Positions 6,984-15,803 of a stretch of 64,000 nucleotides of DNA are shown here, piece by piece. The stretch lies in NCBI RefSeq assembly GCF_002019855.1, contig NZ_CM007717.1, positions 1,863,570 through 1,927,569 of the forward strand, read 5' to 3'. The position numbers and the translations under genes were made by a program. Each line of letters begins with the position of its first letter. Position 1 is the first letter of the stretch. A model generated the notes under the pieces. It was not told the DNA's origin. It did no database searches and saw nothing but the letters and a program-made list of their open reading frames with translations. This stretch comes from Streptomyces antibioticus. GTDB taxonomy: Bacteria; Actinomycetota; Actinomycetes; Streptomycetales; Streptomycetaceae.

Positions 6984-8798
6984 TCACCGGCCCGCCCCGC
7001 TCTTCTCCCCCGATTCGGCCACCGGTACCCACTTCTCGACGAGACCGGGGTGTTCCTTCAGCCAGGTACGGACCACGTCCTGTTCCCCGCCCTTGCCGGC
7101 CTGCTGGATCCGCGCCTCCAGACCGGTGAGCTGTTCCTCGGTCATCGAGAAGTCCTTCAGCCAGGCGCCGACCTCGGGCCGGTCGGCGGCGAGGTCCCGG
7201 CGCGCGATGGTGTGCACGCCGTCGCCCTGGCCCCAGGCGCCCTCGGGGTCCTTGAGCTTCTTCAGGTCGTACTCGCTGTACGCCCAGTGCGGGGACCAGA
7301 GCGTGACGGCGATGGGCTGCTTCTTGGCGTACGCGCGCTTGAGTTCGGCGAGCATCGCGGGGGTGGAGCCGTCGACGACCTCGTAGGCGTCCTCCAGGCC
7401 GTAGCGCGGGAGGACCTCGTCCTTGAGCAGGCCCATCATTCCGGCGCTGGGCTCGATGCCGGTGATGCGGCCGCCGAACTCGGAGGCGTGGGCCTTGAGG
7501 TCCGCCAGCGTGTTCACGTCCTTCATGTACGCGGGGACGGTCAGCTCCAGGGAGGTGGGTCCGTACCACTTGCCGAGGTCGGCGAGCTGATCGCCGTACT
7601 TCTTCCAGTACTCGGCGTGGGTGGTGGGGAGCCAGGCGTCGGTCTGGAAGTCGATCCGGCCGGTGGCGAGGCCGGTGTAGAGGGGGCCGGCGGTGTACTG
7701 GGTGGCGGTCACCTCGAAGCCGCGCCGCTCCAGGAGTTCCTTCCAGAGGTAGGTGGAGGCGATGCCCTCGTCCCAGGGGATGTAGCCGATGGTGATCTTC
7801 TCGCCCCGGCCGACGTTGGTGGCGGAGGTGTCGGCGGGGCCGCCCTTGGAGCCGGTCAGGCCGAGGCCGCCGGCCGCGAGCGCGAGGACGACCACGCCGA
7901 CGACGGCGACGGCCGCGCGCGGGCGGTACGTCCACATCGTCGTCCGGGCCTTGGCGGCGGCGCGGCGGCCGAGCGGGGAGATGCGGGTGCCGAGGGCGCC
8001 GGTCATCCGGTCCAGGTAGATCGCGAGGACGACGATGCCGAGGCCCGCCTCGAAGCCGAGGCCGATGTCGAGCCGGCCGATGGCCTCGTTGACGGCGCCG
8101 CCGAGGCCGCCGGTGCCGACCATGCCGGCGATGACGACCATCGACAGGCCGAGCATGATGACCTGGTTGACGCCCGCCATGATGGTGGGCAGGGCCAGCG
8201 GGAGCTGCACCCGCAGCAGGGTGTCGCGGGGCCGGGTGCCGAACGCCTCGGCGGCCTCCACGAGTTCGGCGTCGACCTGGCGGATGCCCAGCTCGGTCAT
8301 GCGGACGCCGGGGGCGAGCGCGAAGATCAGGGTGGCGACGACACCGGCCGGGACGCCCATGCCGAAGAACAGGATGGCCGGGATCAGCAGCACCATCGAC
8401 GGCATGGTCTGGAGCAGGTCCAGGACGGGCCGCAGGGCGGTGGCGACCGCCTTGGAACGGGCGGCCCAGATGCCCAGCGGGACCGAGATCACCAGGGCGA
8501 TCAGGGTCGCCACGAGCACCAGGGAGAGCGTCGACATCGCCTCGTCCCACAGGGCGAGGGAGTCGATCAGCGCGAATCCGGCGAAGGCGAGGACACCGGC
8601 GGCGAGCCCGCGCAGCCACCAGGCGAGCACGGCGAGGATGCCGGCGAGGAGCAGCGGCTCGGGGGCGGTGAGGACGGCGTCGAGACCGTCGTAGAGGCCC
8701 TCGACGACGGTCTTGACCGCGTCGAAGAGCCAGGACAGGTGGGTGACAAGCCAGTCGACGCCGGAGTCGACGTGGTCGCCGAGGTGGAACCTAGGCAC
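6984..8798 (-). CDS. Glycine betaine/proline ABC transporter, permease fused to substrate-binding domain
   Basis: 604 aa. Residues 1-290 are an OpuAB/ProW-type permease with about six membrane segments and the EAA loop near 181-200 (EAAEAFGTRPRD). A further membrane segment at about 295-314 anchors an OpuAC/ProX-like binding domain, residues 333-604 (start ITIGYIPWDEGIAS). The binding domain thus sits outside the membrane without its own signal peptide. The GTG start at 8798 overlaps the ATPase stop by 8 nt (GTGCCTAG). Probably osmoprotectant uptake. Fusions of this order are known in Gram-positive quaternary-amine transporters. Confidence 0.9.
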   Translation of the reverse strand: MPRFHLGDHVDSGVDWLVTHLSWLFDAVKTVVEGLYDGLDAVLTAPEPLLLAGILAVLAWWLRGLAAGVLAFAGFALIDSLALWDEAMSTLSLVLVATLIALVISVPLGIWAARSKAVATALRPVLDLLQTMPSMVLLIPAILFFGMGVPAGVVATLIFALAPGVRMTELGIRQVDAELVEAAEAFGTRPRDTLLRVQLPLALPTIMAGVNQVIMLGLSMVVIAGMVGTGGLGGAVNEAIGRLDIGLGFEAGLGIVVLAIYLDRMTGALGTRISPLGRRAAAKARTTMWTYRPRAAVAVVGVVVLALAAGGLGLTGSKGGPADTSATNVGRGEKITIGYIPWDEGIASTYLWKELLERRGFEVTATQYTAGPLYTGLATGRIDFQTDAWLPTTHAEYWKKYGDQLADLGKWYGPTSLELTVPAYMKDVNTLADLKAHASEFGGRITGIEPSAGMMGLLKDEVLPRYGLEDAYEVVDGSTPAMLAELKRAYAKKQPIAVTLWSPHWAYSEYDLKKLKDPEGAWGQGDGVHTIARRDLAADRPEVGAWLKDFSMTEEQLTGLEARIQQAGKGGEQDVVRTWLKEHPGLVEKWVPVAESGEKSGAGR

Positions 8799-9900
8799 GG
8801 GCGGTCACCTTCTTCGTCCCGTCGCAGGGCAGGCCGATGTCCAGGGCGTCCGCCCGGGTGTCGGTCCAGGTTCCGGAGCGGGTGTCGCCGAGGAAGCGGA
8901 CCAGGCGCTGCCGCGGGACGACGCCGACGAGCCCGCGGGCGCCGTCGACGACGGCCACCGGGTGCGGCAGCCGGGCGCTGAGCGCGCACAGGGCGGTGAA
9001 GGGGGTGTCCGGGGTGGCGGTCTCGCAGCCGCAGTCGGCCTCGTCGCCGTCGGTGCGGGTGTCCATGACGGCGCCCGCGGTGAGCACGCGGGTGCGGTCG
9101 ACGTCCTGGATGAAGGAGGAGACGTAGTCGTCGCCGGGGCGCAGCAGGATGTCCTCGGCGGTGCCGGTCTGCACGATGCGGCCGTCGCGCATGACGGCGA
9201 TGCGGTCGCCGAGGCGCATGGCCTCGTTGAGGTCGTGGGTGATGAAGACGATGGTCTTCTTCAGGGTCTGCTGGAGGGTGAGGAGCTGGTCCTGCATGTC
9301 GCGGCGGATCAGCGGGTCCAGGGCACTGAAGGACTCGTCCATCAGGAGCAGATCGGCGTCGGTGGCGAGGGCGCGGGCCAGGCCGACGCGCTGCTGCATG
9401 CCGCCGGACAGCTCGTCGGGCCAGGACGTCTCCCAGCCGGCCAGGCCGCACAGCCGCAGCGCCTCGGCGGCGCGTTCCTCGCGCTCGGGGCGGGGCACGC
9501 CCTGGACGGCGAGGCCGTAGGCGGCGTTGTCGAGGACGCTGCGGTGGGGGAAGAGCGCGAAGTGCTGGAAGACCATGCTGATCTTGCGGGCGCGGACCTC
9601 GCGCAGGGCGCGGGCGTCGAGGGCGGTGAGGTCCTGCCCGTCGAAGAGGACGCGTCCGGCGGTCGGCTCCAGCAGACCGTTGAGCATGCGGAGCAGGGTG
9701 GACTTTCCGGAGCCGGACAGGCCCATGACGACGAAGATCTGGCCGGGGTCCACCGTGAAGGAGGCGTCGATGACGGCGGCGGTGGTGCCGTCGGCGCGCA
9801 GTTCCTCCCGGTCGGCTCCGCCGCGCAGCCGTTCGACCGCCTCTTCCTCTCGTCCGCCGAACACCTTGAACAGATGCTCGGCCTCAAGCCTGGTGGACAC
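8791..9900 (-). CDS. Glycine betaine/proline ABC transporter ATPase (OpuAA/ProV-like)
   Basis: 369 aa. Walker A GLSGSGKST at 60-68, Q-loop VFQHFALFPHRSV, signature LSGGMQQRVGLARAL, Walker B LLMDESFSALDP and switch THDLNEA are all present. The C-terminal 100 residues form a CBS-like module, as in ionic-strength sensing OpuA ATPases, although it is shortened and Cys-containing (CGCET). The GTG at 9900 follows GAGG at 5 nt. First gene of a two-gene operon with the fused permease-binding protein. Energises osmoprotectant import at the membrane. Confidence 0.92.
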   Translation of the reverse strand: MSTRLEAEHLFKVFGGREEEAVERLRGGADREELRADGTTAAVIDASFTVDPGQIFVVMGLSGSGKSTLLRMLNGLLEPTAGRVLFDGQDLTALDARALREVRARKISMVFQHFALFPHRSVLDNAAYGLAVQGVPRPEREERAAEALRLCGLAGWETSWPDELSGGMQQRVGLARALATDADLLLMDESFSALDPLIRRDMQDQLLTLQQTLKKTIVFITHDLNEAMRLGDRIAVMRDGRIVQTGTAEDILLRPGDDYVSSFIQDVDRTRVLTAGAVMDTRTDGDEADCGCETATPDTPFTALCALSARLPHPVAVVDGARGLVGVVPRQRLVRFLGDTRSGTWTDTRADALDIGLPCDGTKKVTARA

Positions 9901-10091
9901 GCGTACCTCATCGTTCGGGGACAGGACGGGAGCGGCACGGGCGAAGGGTGCCCGGCGCCGCTCCGGGGCGGCGCCTGCCCTGGTCCGAAGGGGTCAAACG
10001 TACGAGTGGTCCTCCTCACAGCGGGTTTGAGCGGAGATCCGCGCGTGCCACGGGAGTGAATACCGGCGGGTCACATGGGCACCCGTGAGGC

Positions 10092-11024
10092 ATGATGCGA
10101 GGCGTGACCGGACGACTGATGCTCCTCGACACCGCCTCGCTGTACTTCCGCGCCTACTTCGGGGTGCCGGACTCGGTGCGGGCGCCGGACGGCACCCCGG
10201 TCAACGCCGTGCGCGGTCTGCTGGACTTCATCGACCGGCTGGTCAAGGACCACCGGCCCGACGAGCTGGTGGCGTGCATGGACGCCGACTGGCGTCCGAA
10301 GTGGCGGGTCGACCTGATCCCCTCGTACAAGGCGCACCGGGTCGCCGAGGAGCGCGCGGCCGGTCCGGACGAGGAGGAGGTGCCGGACACGCTCTCGCCG
10401 CAGGTGCCGGTCATCGAGGCGGTCCTGGACGCGCTGGGCATCGCGCGGGTGGGGGTCGCCGGGTACGAGGCGGACGACGTGATCGGCACCTTCACGGCGC
10501 GGGCGCGCGGTCCGGTCGACATCGTCACCGGCGACCGCGACCTCTACCAACTGGTGGACGACGCGCGCGAGGTGCGGGTGCTGTATCCGCTCAAGGGCGT
10601 CGGCATCCTCCAGCTCACCGACGAGTCCTGGCTGCGCGAGAAGTACGGCGTCGACGGGCGCGGGTACGCCGATCTGGCGCTGCTGCGGGGCGATCCGAGC
10701 GACGGGCTGCCCGGGGTGCCGGGGATCGGCGAGAAGACGGCGGCCAAGCTGCTGGCGGAGTTCGGCGATCTGGCGGGGATCCTGGCGGCGGTCGACGACC
10801 CGGCGGCGCGGCTGACGCCGTCGCAGCGCAAGCGGCTCGACGAGTCCCGGCCGTATCTGGCAGTGGCGCCGACGGTGGTCCGGGTGGCCGCGGACGTGCC
10901 GCTGCCGGACGTGGAGACCGCGCTGCCGCACTCCCCGCGCGACGGGGAGACACTGGAGGGACTGGCGCGGCGGTGGGGGCTCGGCGGGTCGCTCCAGCGG
11001 CTGCTGGGCACCTTGGGCGCGTAG
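10092..11024 (+). CDS. 5'-3' exonuclease (PolA N-terminal-like flap nuclease)
   Basis: 310 aa stand-alone nuclease. LMLLDTASLYFRAYFG supplies the first acidic metal ligand, EADDVIGTFTARA and VTGDRDLYQLVDD the central acidic cluster, and SDGLPGVPGIGEKTAAKLL the helix-hairpin-helix that grips DNA. The size equals the N-terminal domain of DNA polymerase I. Likely acts in RNA-primer or flap removal and repair. The start is one of two adjacent ATGs at 10092/10095, or a GTG at 10104 with GAGG upstream; the first was kept. Monocistronic by context. Confidence 0.9.
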   Translation: MMRGVTGRLMLLDTASLYFRAYFGVPDSVRAPDGTPVNAVRGLLDFIDRLVKDHRPDELVACMDADWRPKWRVDLIPSYKAHRVAEERAAGPDEEEVPDTLSPQVPVIEAVLDALGIARVGVAGYEADDVIGTFTARARGPVDIVTGDRDLYQLVDDAREVRVLYPLKGVGILQLTDESWLREKYGVDGRGYADLALLRGDPSDGLPGVPGIGEKTAAKLLAEFGDLAGILAAVDDPAARLTPSQRKRLDESRPYLAVAPTVVRVAADVPLPDVETALPHSPRDGETLEGLARRWGLGGSLQRLLGTLGA

Positions 11025-11149
11025 GCGCCGCCCACCGGGACCACGCACCGGGACCGCGCACCGGGATCGTCCGCCGGGACCGCCCTCCGGGAGGGAGAGG
11101 CCGACCGGCTTCTCGGAGGGTGAGCGTAACCAGGGGAGGGGATGCTAAC

Positions 11150-11168
11150 TTAGGTAAACCTAACCATA
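11150..11168. promoter_or_regulatory. Iron box (DmdR/IdeR operator)
   Basis: The 19-mer beginning TTAGGTAAACCTAACC matches 14 of 19 positions of the DtxR/IdeR consensus as I recall it. It ends 16 bp before the start of the siderophore-interacting protein, so repression by iron-loaded DmdR1 is expected. Confidence 0.85.
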
Positions 11169-11184
11169 CTGATGGGAGGCCGTC

Positions 11185-12030
11185 ATGGCAGAACGTCCGG
11201 CACGGAAGCCCCGGAAGCCGCATTCCGCGCAGGTCGTCCGCACCGAACGGCTGACCCCGCACATGCAGCGCGTGGTGCTCGGTGGTGAGGGTCTGGCCGA
11301 GTTCGAGGCGGACACGTGTACCGATCACTACGTGAAACTGCTCTTCGGCCCCGAGGGTGTGACCTACCCGGAGCCGTTCGACATGGAGCGGATCCGCGAG
11401 GAGTTCCCGCGCGAGCAGTGGCCGGTCACCCGGACGTACACCGTGCGGCACTGGGACGCCGAACACCGCGAGCTGACCCTGGACTTCGTCGTCCACGGCG
11501 ACGAGGGCCTCGCCGGGCCGTGGGCGGCACGCGTCCAGCCGGGCGAGACCGTGCGCTTCCTGGGCCCCGGCGGCGCCTACGCGCCCGACCCGGCCGCCGA
11601 CTGGCATCTGCTGGCCGGTGACGAGAGCGCCCTGCCGGCCATCGCGGCGGCCCTGGAGTCGCTCCCGGCCGGTGCCGTGACGCACGCCTTCATCGAGATC
11701 GCGGGCCCCGAGGAGGAGCAGAAGATCGACTCCGACGTGGAGGTCACCTGGCTGCACCGCGGCGACCGGCCCGTCGGCGAGCGGCTCGTCGAGGCCGTGC
11801 GCGCGCTGGAGTTCCCCGAGGGCCGGGTGCACGCGTTCGTGCACGGCGAGGCGGCGGCCGTGAAGGAACTGCGCCGGCTGCTCCGGGTCGAGCTGCAGAT
11901 CCCGCGCGAGGACCTGTCGATCTCCGGCTACTGGCGGCTCGGCCACAACGAGGACGGCTGGCAGGCGTCCAAGCGCGAGTGGAACGCGCGCGTGGAGCAG
12001 GAACAGGAGGGCGCGGCCCCGGCGGCGTGA
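11185..12030 (+). CDS. Siderophore-interacting protein (FAD-dependent ferric-siderophore reductase)
   Basis: 281 aa, ViuB/FscN family. RTYTVRHW is the FAD-binding R-x-Y-T segment, FVVHGDEGLAGPWA precedes the flavin phosphate contact, and the C-terminal SGYWRLGHNEDGW is diagnostic of the family. The enzyme reduces ferric siderophores in the cytoplasm to release ferrous iron. ATG at 11185 follows GGGAGG. An iron box immediately upstream supports induction under iron starvation. No siderophore transporter is adjacent, so the partner siderophore is unknown. Confidence 0.92.
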   Translation: MAERPARKPRKPHSAQVVRTERLTPHMQRVVLGGEGLAEFEADTCTDHYVKLLFGPEGVTYPEPFDMERIREEFPREQWPVTRTYTVRHWDAEHRELTLDFVVHGDEGLAGPWAARVQPGETVRFLGPGGAYAPDPAADWHLLAGDESALPAIAAALESLPAGAVTHAFIEIAGPEEEQKIDSDVEVTWLHRGDRPVGERLVEAVRALEFPEGRVHAFVHGEAAAVKELRRLLRVELQIPREDLSISGYWRLGHNEDGWQASKREWNARVEQEQEGAAPAA

Positions 12031-12210
12031 CGCGCCCTTTCCCGGCCGCGTGACGCACCCGTCCCTGGCCGCGTGACCGGCCCGCCCCCGCATCGGCTGC
12101 TCTCTGACTCCTGACGCGACGTATCGCGATCGGGTGGAACCGGTGCGGGAGTGAGCACTTGGGCCCGTCGCGGACACCATGGCGTGACGCGCACGAAACA
12201 GGCGGTACCT

Positions 12211-12234
12211 AATTTCTGTCGCCCGACAGGAATT
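12211..12234. promoter_or_regulatory. Palindromic operator upstream of permease
   Basis: AATTTCTGTCG and its near-complement (10 of 12 positions symmetrical) are centred 34 bp before the GTG start of the permease. TAATTT at 12210-12215 matches a -10 box and overlaps the palindrome, so binding would block RNA polymerase. A nearly identical element lies at 22304-22327 before the DUF1989 operon. A TetR-family gene in the same region is the obvious candidate binder. Confidence 0.75.
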
Positions 12235-12256
12235 CGCCTCCAAGGCAGGTGCCGCC

Positions 12257-13813
12257 GTGACGACCACCTCACCCACCGACGTACGTCCCGATCCGCCGCA
12301 CTCCCCCGGGCCCGCCGACGCCTCGCTCGCCGAGTTCGGCTACCCCCAGGAACTGCACCGCAGCCTGGGCCGGTACGCCTCCTTCGCCGCCGGGTTCTCC
12401 TTCATCTCCGTCCTGACGACGGTCTTCCAGTTCTTCGCCTTCGGATACGCCTTCGGCGGCCCCGTCTTCTTCTGGGCCTGGCCGGTCGTCCTGGCCGGAC
12501 AGCTCATGGTGGCCGCCTGCTTCGCCGAACTGGCCGCCCGCTACCCGATCTCGGGCGCGATCTACCAGTGGTCGTCGCGGCTCTCCACGCCCGCCTTCGG
12601 CTGGTTCGCGGGCTGGATCATGGTGATCGGGCAGATCGTGGTGGTCGCCGCGGCCGCCCTCGCGCTCCAGATGGTGCTGCCCGCGATCTGGCCGGGCTTC
12701 CAGCTCATCGGCACCGACCCCGCCCCCACCTCACCGGACGGCGCGGCCAACGCGGCCCTGCTCGGCGTGGTCCTGCTGGCCCTGACGACCCTCGTCAACG
12801 TGGTCGACAACCGGGTGATGTCCGTGATCAACCGGGTCGGGGTGACCGCCGAGATCATCGGCGCGGTGCTCATCGTCGTCCTGCTGCTCACCCACTCCGA
12901 GCGCACCCCGACCATCACCTTCCACACCGAAGGCGCCGCGCAGAACGGCCTGTTGGGGGCGTTGCTCGTCGGATCCTTCACCGCCGCCTATGTGATGATC
13001 GGCTTCGACAGCGCCGGTGAGATGAGCGAGGAGACCCATCATCCGCGCCGCACCGCGCCCCGCACGATCCTCACCGCGCTCGGCGCGGCCGGTCTGCTCG
13101 GCGGCCTGATCGTGCTCGGCGGTCTGCTGGCCGCCCCCAGCCTCACCGACGGCCGGCTCGCCACCGACGGACTCAGCTACGTCCTGACCAGCAGCCTCGG
13201 CGACGGCGTCGGCAAGCTGCTGCTCGCCGACGTGGTGGTGGCGATCGCGGTGGCCACCCTCGCCATCCAGACGTCGGCCTGCCGGATGCTGTTCTCCATG
13301 GCCCGCGACGGACAGCTCCCCTTCTCGGCCCGCCTAGCCCGGGTCAACCCCCGCACCGGCATGCCCAGCGCCCCGGCGATCGTCGTAGGCACCCTCGCAG
13401 CCGCCCTGTTGCTCCTCAACTTCGCCTCCCCCGAAGCCTTCCTGGCCATCGGCACCACCTGCATCGTCATGCTGTACCTGGCGTACGCGATGGTCACCGG
13501 CCCGCTGCTGGTGCGCCGCCTGCGCGGCGAGTTCTCCACGTCCGGCCACGACGAGACCGGCGCCCCCCTCTTCTCCCTGGGCCGCTGGGGCATCCCCGTC
13601 AACGCCCTCGCCCTCCTCTACGGCCTCCTGATGACCGTCAACCTGGCCTGGCCCCGAGCAGCGGTGTACGACCCGGCGGGCGGGCACTGGTACTTCCAGT
13701 GGTTCACGGTCCTGTTCCTGACCGCCACGGTGACAACGGGCCTGGCCTTCCGGGCATACCGCCGCCGCACGGCACCGACACCGACCACCGCACCGGAAGC
13801 GGCGACCGCGTGA
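12257..13813 (+). CDS. APC-superfamily amino acid/amine permease
   Basis: 518 aa with about twelve membrane segments. The first helix region (SFAAGFSFISVLTTVFQFFA) and the following GGPVFFWAWPVV belong to the amino acid-polyamine-organocation superfamily, close to permeases found with urea-carboxylase-type operons. The GTG at 12257 was chosen from the AAGGCAGG stretch upstream. It shares its operator palindrome with the carboxylase operon 10 kb away, which points to import of the nitrogen source (guanidine, urea or a related amine) for that pathway. Substrate is inferred from regulation and family context only. Confidence 0.82.
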   Translation: MTTTSPTDVRPDPPHSPGPADASLAEFGYPQELHRSLGRYASFAAGFSFISVLTTVFQFFAFGYAFGGPVFFWAWPVVLAGQLMVAACFAELAARYPISGAIYQWSSRLSTPAFGWFAGWIMVIGQIVVVAAAALALQMVLPAIWPGFQLIGTDPAPTSPDGAANAALLGVVLLALTTLVNVVDNRVMSVINRVGVTAEIIGAVLIVVLLLTHSERTPTITFHTEGAAQNGLLGALLVGSFTAAYVMIGFDSAGEMSEETHHPRRTAPRTILTALGAAGLLGGLIVLGGLLAAPSLTDGRLATDGLSYVLTSSLGDGVGKLLLADVVVAIAVATLAIQTSACRMLFSMARDGQLPFSARLARVNPRTGMPSAPAIVVGTLAAALLLLNFASPEAFLAIGTTCIVMLYLAYAMVTGPLLVRRLRGEFSTSGHDETGAPLFSLGRWGIPVNALALLYGLLMTVNLAWPRAAVYDPAGGHWYFQWFTVLFLTATVTTGLAFRAYRRRTAPTPTTAPEAATA

Positions 13814-13860
13814 GCTGCGCGCCCGGGGGCCGCCCCTGGGCGCGTGGGGCGAGGGTGGGT

Positions 13861-14750
13861 GTCGTGGCACGGACCGCGACACCCCACCTGCGGGACGGCG
13901 CAGGGACCGGGGGCCACCTCAGGGACAAAGGCCCAGCCCGCCAGCGGCCGGGACCACGACCCACAGGGCGAAGGTGATCGAGACGCGGCCGCGTCACGCC
14001 GCCGGGGCCAGGTGGACCATCGCAGGCACGCTGGATCAGCCCGTGGGCGGTCGGGAGCAGGGACTGCGGGGGGCACGGGTGGCCGTGACACGGGCCGCCA
14101 CCCTGCCCGCGCGACGCCGCCGGGGCCAGGTGGGCCACCGCAAGGACGCAGGACCGGCCCGTCGGCAGCCGGGACCGCAGGGCGGGGATAGTCGTGGCAC
14201 AGGTCCCGCGCCCCGGACCGCGCGACGCCACCGCGGCCAGGTGGTCCACCGCCGCAGAGACGCAGGACAAGCCCGTCGGCGGTCGGCAGCACGGCCCCCG
14301 AGGCGCGGGTAGTCCTGGCAACGGACCCCGCGACACCCAACCGCGGGACGCCGCCGCTGCCGGGGGCCACCCCAGGACGAAGGACCGGCCCGTCGACAGC
14401 CGGGACCGCGGGGCGCGGGTGGCCGTGACACGGGCCGCGACACCCCGCCCGCACGACGCCGCGGGGCCAAGCGGCCCACCACACGGACGCGGGAGCAGCC
14501 CGTCGACAGCCGGGACCGCGGGTCGTCGTGACACGGGCCCCGTGGCATCCGACCGCAGGACGCCACCGTTTTCAGGGGCCGCCCCAAGGACGCAGGACCG
14601 CTCCTCAGCCGCGCCGGGACCACGGAGCGCGGAGCGCAGGTGGTCGTGCCACGGGCCGCGACACCCCACCCGCACGACGTCGCTGGGGCCGGATGGGCCG
14701 CCCCAGGGACGCCGGATCAGCCCGTTGGCGGCCGGGCGGACAGACCGGAG
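13861..14750. repeat. Degenerate tandem repeat, about 8 x 112 bp
   Basis: The 1-kb gap between the permease and the pseudouridine synthase holds about eight imperfect copies of a 103-120 bp unit, starting near 13861, 13974, 14080, 14191, 14311, 14419, 14523 and 14640. Each opens with a GTGRCACGGGCCGCGACACC-like core and contains GGGGCCAGGTGG, GGACGCAGGACC and GCCCGTCG blocks. Unit length is not a multiple of three throughout and all frames are broken between copies or lack initiation signals, so coding is unlikely. Sequence drift suggests an old minisatellite. It may form extensive GC-rich RNA structure if transcribed from the permease. Confidence 0.85.
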
Positions 14751-14819
14751 GGCTTCAGCTCCGGAGTGGCTGTGTGGGGCGGTCGGTGGGGCAGGTGCGG
14801 GGCCGTAGGCTGGGGCGGG

Positions 14820-15803
14820 ATGAGACGTCGTGTTGTTCCTCCGCCCTCTCCCCTGCCTCAGCGTGACGGGATCGATGCGGTGCGGGTGCGGTTGCCGGGG
14901 GAGGGTTCCTGGGGGACCGTTCGTGAGCATCTGGTCGAGCGGCTGAGCGGGGCCGGGGCCGGGGTGGTCGACGGGATGCTGCGGGACGGGCGGATCGTCG
15001 GGGCGGACGGGCGGGCGGTGGCGCCGGACGCGCCGTACGTGCCGGGGATGTTCGTCTGGTTCCACCGCGAGCTGCCCGCCGAGGTGCCGGTGCCGTTCCC
15101 GCTGGAGGTCGTGTACCGCGACGCGCACATCGTCGTCGTCGACAAGCCGCACTTCCTCGCCACCACCCCGCGCGGCAGCCATGTCACCGAGACCGCGCTG
15201 GCCCGGCTGCGGCGTGAGCTGGATCTGCCCGCGCTCGGTGCCGCGCACCGGCTGGACCGGCTCACCGCCGGGCTGGTGCTGTTCACGGTGCGGCCCGAGG
15301 AACGCGGCGCGTATCAGGGCCTGTTCCGCGAGCGGCGGATGCGCAAGGTGTACGAGGCGGTCGCCCCGTACGACGCCACACGCGCGTGGCCGGTGACCGT
15401 GCGCAGCCGGATCGTGAAGGAGCGCGGGCGGCTCGCCGCGTACGAGGTGCCGGGCGAACCGAACGCGGTCAGCGTGGTCGAGCCCGTGGAGCACCGGGGC
15501 GACGGGCTCGCCCGGTACCGGCTGGTGCCGGAGACCGGGCAGACCCATCAGCTCCGGGTGCACATGACCGCGCTCGGCGTTCCGATCCTCGGCGATCCGC
15601 TCTACCCCGAGGTGGCCCCGCCCGTGCCGCCCGGCGACTTCCGGCGCCCGCTGCAACTGCTCGCGCGGGAGCTGGAGTTCACGGATCCGGTCACGGGCAG
15701 GGAGCACCGGCTGCGCAGCGGCCGGGCCCTCGACGCGTGGGCGGCGTACGGCCGTTGGGCGGCCGGAGGACCTGACGTCGTAGAGCCGTCAGGGCCTCAG
15801 TAG
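14820..15803 (+). CDS. RluA-family RNA pseudouridine synthase
   Basis: 327 aa. The catalytic motif AHRLDRLTAGLVLF contains the invariant Asp, preceded by VVVDKPHFLATTPRGSH and followed by GQTHQLRVHMTALGVPILGDPLYP, the family signature. The N-terminal part resembles a degenerate S4-like RNA-binding module. It isomerises uridine in rRNA or tRNA. TAGGCT at 14806-14811 ends 8 nt before the ATG, so the message is probably leaderless or nearly so. Tail-to-tail 7-bp overlap with rarE. Confidence 0.9.
   Translation: MRRRVVPPPSPLPQRDGIDAVRVRLPGEGSWGTVREHLVERLSGAGAGVVDGMLRDGRIVGADGRAVAPDAPYVPGMFVWFHRELPAEVPVPFPLEVVYRDAHIVVVDKPHFLATTPRGSHVTETALARLRRELDLPALGAAHRLDRLTAGLVLFTVRPEERGAYQGLFRERRMRKVYEAVAPYDATRAWPVTVRSRIVKERGRLAAYEVPGEPNAVSVVEPVEHRGDGLARYRLVPETGQTHQLRVHMTALGVPILGDPLYPEVAPPVPPGDFRRPLQLLARELEFTDPVTGREHRLRSGRALDAWAAYGRWAAGGPDVVEPSGPQ

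Noticed and set aside
13861..14750. CRISPR array
   Set aside because: Units are 103-120 bp and diverged throughout, with no constant repeat/variable spacer pattern and no cas genes.
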